Shown: piece after piece, positions 59,742-64,000 of the stretch
How positions within the stretch are numbered: the stretch's first letter is position 1
Layout of the letters: each line of letters begins with the position of its first letter
Source of the DNA: JBCBCP01 sp039817385
GTDB taxonomy: Bacteria > Pseudomonadota > Alphaproteobacteria > Rhodobacterales > Rhodobacteraceae
Assembly (NCBI GenBank): GCA_039817385.1
Contig: JBCBVY010000001.1
Span: forward strand, 744,001-808,000
Direction of reading: 5' to 3'
Length of the DNA stretch: 64,000 nt
Notes under the pieces: generated by a model
The model's database searches: none
What the model was told of the DNA's origin: nothing
The model's input: only the letters and a program-made list of their open reading frames with translations
Program-made: the position numbers and the translations under genes

Positions 59742-61103
59742 GTGGCCGAGGACTGGATCAGCCGTCTGCCCGAGGCCGCGCGCAGCTACCTTGAGGGCCG
59801 CCGCCTCGACGAGGTGGAGTGCATCATCGCGGACTTGCCCGGGATTGCGCGCGGCAAGGCGGTGCCCGCGACGAAATTCGCGCGGCAGGATTTCTTTCAC
59901 CTGCCCGATAGCATTTTCTACCAGACCATCACCGGGGACTGGGGCGAGGCCGCGGGGGACGATGGCTTTATCGAAAAGGACATGATCCTGCGCCCGGACA
60001 TGGAGACGGCGACCGCCGCGCCCTGGACGGGCGACTGGACCTTGCAGGTGATCCACGACGCCTATGACCGGCACGGCGAACCGGTGCCTTTTTCACCGCG
60101 CAACGTGCTGAAACGGGTGGTGGACCTTTACCGCGCGAAGGGGTGGACGCCCGTGGTCGCGCCGGAGATGGAGTTTTTCCTGATCGCCCGCAACCTCGAC
60201 CCCGCGAAGGATATCGAGCCGATGACGGGCCGCTCTGGCCGTCCTGCGGCGGCGCGGCAAGCGTATTCGATGACGGCGGTGGACGAATTTGGCCCGGTGA
60301 TCGACGACATCTATGACTTTGCCGAAGCGCAGGGCTTCGAGATTGACGGGATCACGCAGGAAGGCGGCGCAGGCCAGCTTGAGATCAACCTGCGCCACGG
60401 AGATCCGGTGAAGCTGGCGGACGAGGTGTTCTACTTCAAGCGCCTGATCCGGGAGGCCGCGCTGCGCCACGATTGCTTCGCAACGTTCATGGCCAAGCCC
60501 ATCGCGGATGAGCCCGGCTCGGCGATGCACATCCACCATTCGGTGCTGGATGTTGAGACGGGCCAGAACATCTTTGCCGGACCGCAGGGCGGGGAGACGG
60601 ACGCATTCTTTCACTTCATCGCAGGGCTTCAGCAGCACTTGCCCTCAGCGCTTGCGGTGATGGCGCCTTTCGTGAACTCCTACCGCCGCTACGTGCGCGA
60701 CCACGCGGCGCCGATCAACCTGGAATGGGCGCGGGATAACCGCACCACGGGCATTCGCATCCCGCTTTCGGAACCGGGTGCACGGCGGGTGGAAAACCGG
60801 ATCGCCGGGATGGACTGCAACCCTTACCTCGGCATCGCCGCGTCGCTGGCCTGTGGCTATCTTGGATTGACGACCGAATTGCGCCCCTCGCGCAGCTACA
60901 AGGGCGATGCCTATGACGGGAACGGGGACATCCCGCGGACGCTGGGCGAGGCGCTGAACCTCTTTGAAAGCGCCACCGACCTGCACGGCGTTCTGGGGCC
61001 GGAATTTGCGCGGGTCTATTCGATTGTGAAGCGGGCCGAGTATGACGAGTTTCTTCAGGTGATCAGCCCGTGGGAGCGGGAGCACCTTTTGTTGAACGTT
61101 TAG
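59742..61103 (+). CDS. Glutamine synthetase family ligase (PuuA-like)
   Basis: 453 residues. Closest to PuuA (gamma-glutamylputrescine synthetase): ADLPGIARGKAVPATKFAR, VVAPEMEFFLIARNLD, QEGGAGQLEINLRHGDP, GSAMHIHHSVLDVETGQ and RDNRTTGIRIPLSEPGARRVENR. Starts from GTG 3 bases after the amidotransferase. Its ATP and metal residues are intact. Together with the oxidase that follows it fits the gamma-glutamylation route of polyamine catabolism. Confidence 0.92.
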   Translation: MAEDWISRLPEAARSYLEGRRLDEVECIIADLPGIARGKAVPATKFARQDFFHLPDSIFYQTITGDWGEAAGDDGFIEKDMILRPDMETATAAPWTGDWTLQVIHDAYDRHGEPVPFSPRNVLKRVVDLYRAKGWTPVVAPEMEFFLIARNLDPAKDIEPMTGRSGRPAAARQAYSMTAVDEFGPVIDDIYDFAEAQGFEIDGITQEGGAGQLEINLRHGDPVKLADEVFYFKRLIREAALRHDCFATFMAKPIADEPGSAMHIHHSVLDVETGQNIFAGPQGGETDAFFHFIAGLQQHLPSALAVMAPFVNSYRRYVRDHAAPINLEWARDNRTTGIRIPLSEPGARRVENRIAGMDCNPYLGIAASLACGYLGLTTELRPSRSYKGDAYDGNGDIPRTLGEALNLFESATDLHGVLGPEFARVYSIVKRAEYDEFLQVISPWEREHLLLNV

Positions 61104-61120
61104 GCGCGTTACGGGCCGAC

Positions 61121-61157
61121 CCTTCGGGGAAGGTTTACTTTGCCAAGTGAAGGGGGA
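61121..61157. repeat. Possible partial element copy, inverted
   Basis: Read on the minus strand, CCCCTTCACTTGGCAAAGTA resembles the head of copies 2 and 8. No G-rich tail is visible; it lies just before the oxidase gene. Confidence 0.35.
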
Positions 61158-61162
61158 AGATC

Positions 61163-62458
61163 GTGCCTCTGAACCTGCTTCATGCGAATGATGAACCGGG
61201 GGCGTATCCGGCGTCTTGGTATGCCGCGACGGCAGAGCCTTTGGCGCCCTTTGACGCGCTCAGTGGCGAGGTGCGGGCGGATGTCTGCATCGTTGGCGCA
61301 GGCTATACCGGCCTCTCCGCAGCGCTGCATCTGGCGGAGGCGGGGCGCAAGGTGGTCGTGCTGGAGGCGCAGCGCGTGGGCTTTGGCGCGTCGGGGCGCA
61401 ATGGCGGGCAGTTGGGCAGCGGCCAGCGGGTGGAGCAGCCAGAGCTGCAGCGCATGGTCGGCGCCGAGGACGCGCGCAAGCTGTGGGACCTGGGGCAGGA
61501 GGCGAAGGCGTTGGTCAAAGGCCTGATCGCGCGTCATCGCATTGACTGTTTCCTGAAGCCCGGGGTGGCCCATGCGGCGTCTTCGGCCGCCTCGATGCGG
61601 GAGGCACGCGCGACGGCGGAGCATCTGGACCGGGTCTATGGCTACACCGCGGAGGTGCTGGATGGCGAGGCGTTTGCCGCGATCTGCCCCTCGCCCGATT
61701 ACGTGGGCGGTGTGCTCGACATGGATGCGGCGCATCTGCACCCTTTGCGGTTTGCCTTTGGGCTTGCGCGGGCTGCGGTGGCGGCTGGGGCGGTCCTCCA
61801 TGAACGCAGTGAGGTTTTGGGGCTGGAGGGGACAACGGTGCGCACAGCGCAGGGAGCCGTCCGTGCAGATCACGTCATCCTTGCCTGCAACGGCTATCTG
61901 GGCACGCTGGACCGCCGGGTCGCAGCACGGGTCATGCCGATCAACAACTTCATCGCCGCGACAGCGCCGCTGGAGGAGCCTTACCAGGTGCTCGCGCAGG
62001 ATGTGGCGGTGGCCGATGACCGCTTTGTGGTGAATTACTTTCGCCTCAGCCATGATGGGCGGCTGCTGTTTGGCGGCGGGGAGAGCTATGGCTACCGCTT
62101 TCCGCGCGATCTGGATGCGGTCGTGCGAAAGCCGATGCGCGCCGTGTTCCCGCATTTGGCCGAAGTCCGGTTTGACTTTGTCTGGGGCGGCACGCTTGCA
62201 ATCACGATGCCGCGGCTGCCCTACCTCGCGCGTGTCGCGCCTGGGGTGCTGAGCGCGTCGGGCTATTCGGGCCACGGGGTCGGTACGGCGACCCATGCGG
62301 GGCAGCTGATGGCGCAGGCGATCATCGGGGAAACGGACGGGTTCGACACGATGGCCGCGCTGCCCGTTTCGCCCTTTCCCGGCGGGGCGCGGATGCGCAC
62401 GCCGCTGCTGGCGCTGGCGATGACATGGTACGCGCTGCGCGACAGATTGGGCATCTAG
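61163..62458 (+). CDS. FAD-dependent amine oxidase (PuuB/DadA-like)
   Basis: 431 residues. Starts from GTG: MPLNLLHANDEPGAYPASWY. FAD dinucleotide fold VCIVGAGYTGLSAALHLAEAG, then VVLEAQRVGFGASGRNGGQL, typical of gamma-glutamylputrescine oxidase. The C-terminal SGYSGHGVGTATHAGQLMAQA is the FAD-proximal end. Oxidises the gamma-glutamyl-amine to an aldehyde plus NH3/H2O2. AGGGGGAAGA precedes the GTG. Confidence 0.93.
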   Translation: MPLNLLHANDEPGAYPASWYAATAEPLAPFDALSGEVRADVCIVGAGYTGLSAALHLAEAGRKVVVLEAQRVGFGASGRNGGQLGSGQRVEQPELQRMVGAEDARKLWDLGQEAKALVKGLIARHRIDCFLKPGVAHAASSAASMREARATAEHLDRVYGYTAEVLDGEAFAAICPSPDYVGGVLDMDAAHLHPLRFAFGLARAAVAAGAVLHERSEVLGLEGTTVRTAQGAVRADHVILACNGYLGTLDRRVAARVMPINNFIAATAPLEEPYQVLAQDVAVADDRFVVNYFRLSHDGRLLFGGGESYGYRFPRDLDAVVRKPMRAVFPHLAEVRFDFVWGGTLAITMPRLPYLARVAPGVLSASGYSGHGVGTATHAGQLMAQAIIGETDGFDTMAALPVSPFPGGARMRTPLLALAMTWYALRDRLGI

Positions 62459-62527
62459 TCACATTTCTGTTTCCTGATGCGGGCAAATGACATAAGCAAA
62501 GCCAAAGTAGCGCATAAGGAATATCAA

Positions 62528-63715
62528 ATGTCCCTCCCGAACATGCACCATGCCGAACCCATCCCCGCGGCTGCGCGGGTGGAAATTGACCGTTTGCTGA
62601 TGTCGGGGGACCTCTTCCGCTACACTGCCGCGGAGGGCGCGCCGGTTTCCCTGCTGGAAGCTGAGTTTGCGCAGATGATGGGAACGCGCTATGCGCTGGC
62701 GGTCTCGTCCTGCTCGGCGGCGCTGTTCTTGTCGCTCAAAGCGCTTGGCCTGCCGCGGGACGCGCGCGTGCTGATCCCCGGCTTTACCTTTGCCGCGGTG
62801 CCCTCGGCGGTGGTGCACGCCGATTGCCTGCCGGTGCTGTGCGAGGTGGGCGAAAATTACCGGATCGACCTGCAGGATTTTGCCGCCAAGCTGACCGGCG
62901 TTCAGGCGGTGATCGTCAGCCACATGCGCGGGCATACGTCGGACATGGATGCGATTATGGCGCTATGCGATGCCGCGGGCATTCCAGTGATCGAAGATGC
63001 GGCGCATTCGCTGGGCACACTGTGGAACGGGCGGAAGATCGGCACGATTGGCAAGATCGGTTGTTTCAGCTTTCAGTCCTACAAGATGATCAACGCGGGC
63101 GAAGGCGGCATCCTGATCACGGATGATGCGGACCTTGTGGCGCGCGCGGTGATCATGTCGGGCGCCTATGAGCACAATTGGAAGAAGCACCCGGTGCTGG
63201 CGGACGCTTTTGCCGCGCATCAGAACCGCCTGCCGCTTTACAACCTGCGCCTGTCGAACCTGAGCGCGGCGGTGATCCGCCCGCAGCTGCCCGAACTGGC
63301 GCGCCGCGTGACCGATGGCCTGCGCGGGCATGACCGGGTCGCGGCGCAGCTGAACGCGCATGCGATGATCGACGTGCCCGCGCCCTTGCCGCAGGAGACG
63401 CGCGCGCCGGATTCGATCCAGTTCAACCTGCCCAGCGCAAGTGACGCACAGGTGCACGCCTTTGTCGCCGCAGCCAAGGCGGCCGGGGTCACGGTGCAGG
63501 TGTTTGGGCTTTCGGATGACAACGCGCGCGCGTTCTGGAACTGGCAGTTCATCGCGGACCTGCCCGAACTGCCGCGCACGCGGGCGATGCTGATGCGGGC
63601 CTGCGATGTGCGCCTGCCGGTGCATCTGACCGATCCGCAGCTCGATGCGGTGGCGGATGTGCTGCTGCGGGCGGCTGAGGTCGCGTTTGGGACCGGGGCA
63701 AAAACGGCGGCCTAA
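62528..63715 (+). CDS. DegT/DnrJ/EryC1/StrS-type aminotransferase
   Basis: 395 residues, PLP-dependent. PLP lysine in FSFQSYKMINAGEGG (about residue 190), the Asp/Ala pocket in VIEDAAHSLGT, and SCSAALFLSLKALG. Usually acts on sugars, but here it is beside amine-catabolic genes and may use another carbonyl acceptor or donor. AAGGA precedes ATG 62528. Followed after 45 bases by a class IV aminotransferase. Confidence 0.92.
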   Translation: MSLPNMHHAEPIPAAARVEIDRLLMSGDLFRYTAAEGAPVSLLEAEFAQMMGTRYALAVSSCSAALFLSLKALGLPRDARVLIPGFTFAAVPSAVVHADCLPVLCEVGENYRIDLQDFAAKLTGVQAVIVSHMRGHTSDMDAIMALCDAAGIPVIEDAAHSLGTLWNGRKIGTIGKIGCFSFQSYKMINAGEGGILITDDADLVARAVIMSGAYEHNWKKHPVLADAFAAHQNRLPLYNLRLSNLSAAVIRPQLPELARRVTDGLRGHDRVAAQLNAHAMIDVPAPLPQETRAPDSIQFNLPSASDAQVHAFVAAAKAAGVTVQVFGLSDDNARAFWNWQFIADLPELPRTRAMLMRACDVRLPVHLTDPQLDAVADVLLRAAEVAFGTGAKTAA

Positions 63716-63760
63716 GCGCCGGGGTTTGACAGGGACCAGCGGGCGCGGAACACTGCGCGC

Positions 63761-64000
63761 ATGCGTGATTTGTCAAACGGTGCGGCGTGGATGAACGGGC
63801 AGCTGATCCCGATCTCCGAGGCCGCTTTGCCCGTGACGGACTGGGGCCTGACCCATTCCGATGTTGCTTATGATGTTGTGCCCGTGTGGCGCGGCGCGTT
63901 CTTTCGCCTGCCGGACTACACGCGCCGCTTCTGGGCGTCGGTCGCGGCGCAGCGGTTCGCGCTGCCTTACGGGCCGGCGGAGCTGGAGGCGGCGCTGCAC
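63761..64000 (+). CDS. Class IV aminotransferase, N-terminal part (runs off the window)
   Basis: 80 residues seen. Starts MRDLSNGAAWMNGQLIPISE and has the fold-type IV opening VTDWGLTHSDVAYDVVPVWR (D-alanine/branched-chain aminotransferase, ADC lyase group) and FFRLPDYTRRFWASV. The catalytic Lys lies beyond the window edge. A second aminotransferase in the same amine cluster. Confidence 0.9.
   Translation, partial: MRDLSNGAAWMNGQLIPISEAALPVTDWGLTHSDVAYDVVPVWRGAFFRLPDYTRRFWASVAAQRFALPYGPAELEAALH

Overview
The window is GC-rich bacterial chromosome with dense coding on both strands. It looks like a marine alphaproteobacterium of the Rhodobacteraceae (Roseobacter group). Reasons: a SAM-II riboswitch before metZ, an alphaproteobacterial LexA box (GTTC-N7-GTTC), GlyQ/GlyS-type glycyl-tRNA synthetase, FolE2, and small families typical of this group (DUF6446-like, DUF2842, DUF6524-like, DUF2065 next to hflKC). 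No rRNA, tRNA, CRISPR array, prophage or insertion sequence was recognised.

Layout. 1-2.7 kb: glyQ, an FkbM methyltransferase, a membrane protein and glyS (cut by the window edge) on the minus strand. 2.9-8 kb: a secreted protein with a degenerate trypsin-like domain, a small secreted protein, a ThDP-dependent decarboxylase and trkH. 8-17 kb: a ccdAB module, folE2, metZ with riboswitch and terminator, a hydrolase, a glutathione transferase, purD, xseA, a secreted protein and an AlkB-like membrane monooxygenase. 17.5-22.5 kb: an orphan NuoE-NuoF fusion, ftsY, an EamA transporter and yciB. 22.5-27 kb: a segment bounded by two inverted copies of one repeat; it carries a VCBS/FG-GAP-like secreted protein, a ferredoxin, a C-terminal piece of DnaE2 under a LexA box, a lipoprotein and degP. 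27-36.5 kb: DUF2065-hflC-hflK, gor, a MarR regulator, rpiA, a second glutathione transferase, sdaA, a DMT transporter and thiN. 36.6-46.3 kb: a large acidic repeat protein, an FGE-fold protein, purA, a cobalt-type nitrile hydratase operon, secG and pyrG. 46.3-54.1 kb: a small gene of foreign appearance between two copies of the pyrG 3' end, a ClpP-fold periplasmic protein, an adenylate cyclase, a ferric-reductase-like pair and an rlmJ-led run ending in two TerB-like proteins and an orphan PhnD-like protein. 54.3-64 kb: an amine/amino-acid uptake and gamma-glutamylation cluster (ABC ATPase, binding protein, two permeases, two glutamine-synthetase-like ligases, a class I amidotransferase, an FAD oxidase, a DegT-type aminotransferase and a partial class IV aminotransferase).

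How genes work together. The last 10 kb reads as one catabolic unit. An amine or polar amino acid is imported, gamma-glutamylated, oxidised by the FAD enzyme, released by the amidotransferase, and its amino group handled by aminotransferases. The nitrile hydratase operon has a complete alpha-beta-maturation set. HflK/HflC/DUF2065 and DegP form an envelope quality-control block.

The most unusual material lies between genes. A dispersed GC-rich element family has about nine members here. A 28-bp perfect palindrome occurs twice: one copy supplies the stop codons of two convergent genes, the other sits after the binding-protein gene. Tandem 35-bp duplications occur at both junctions of the nitrile hydratase operon. 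A 60-bp triplicated unit adjoins the ferredoxin gene. A 39-bp duplication of the pyrG 3' end flanks a foreign-looking gene. An 84-bp in-frame insertion bounded by 11-bp repeats lies inside gor.
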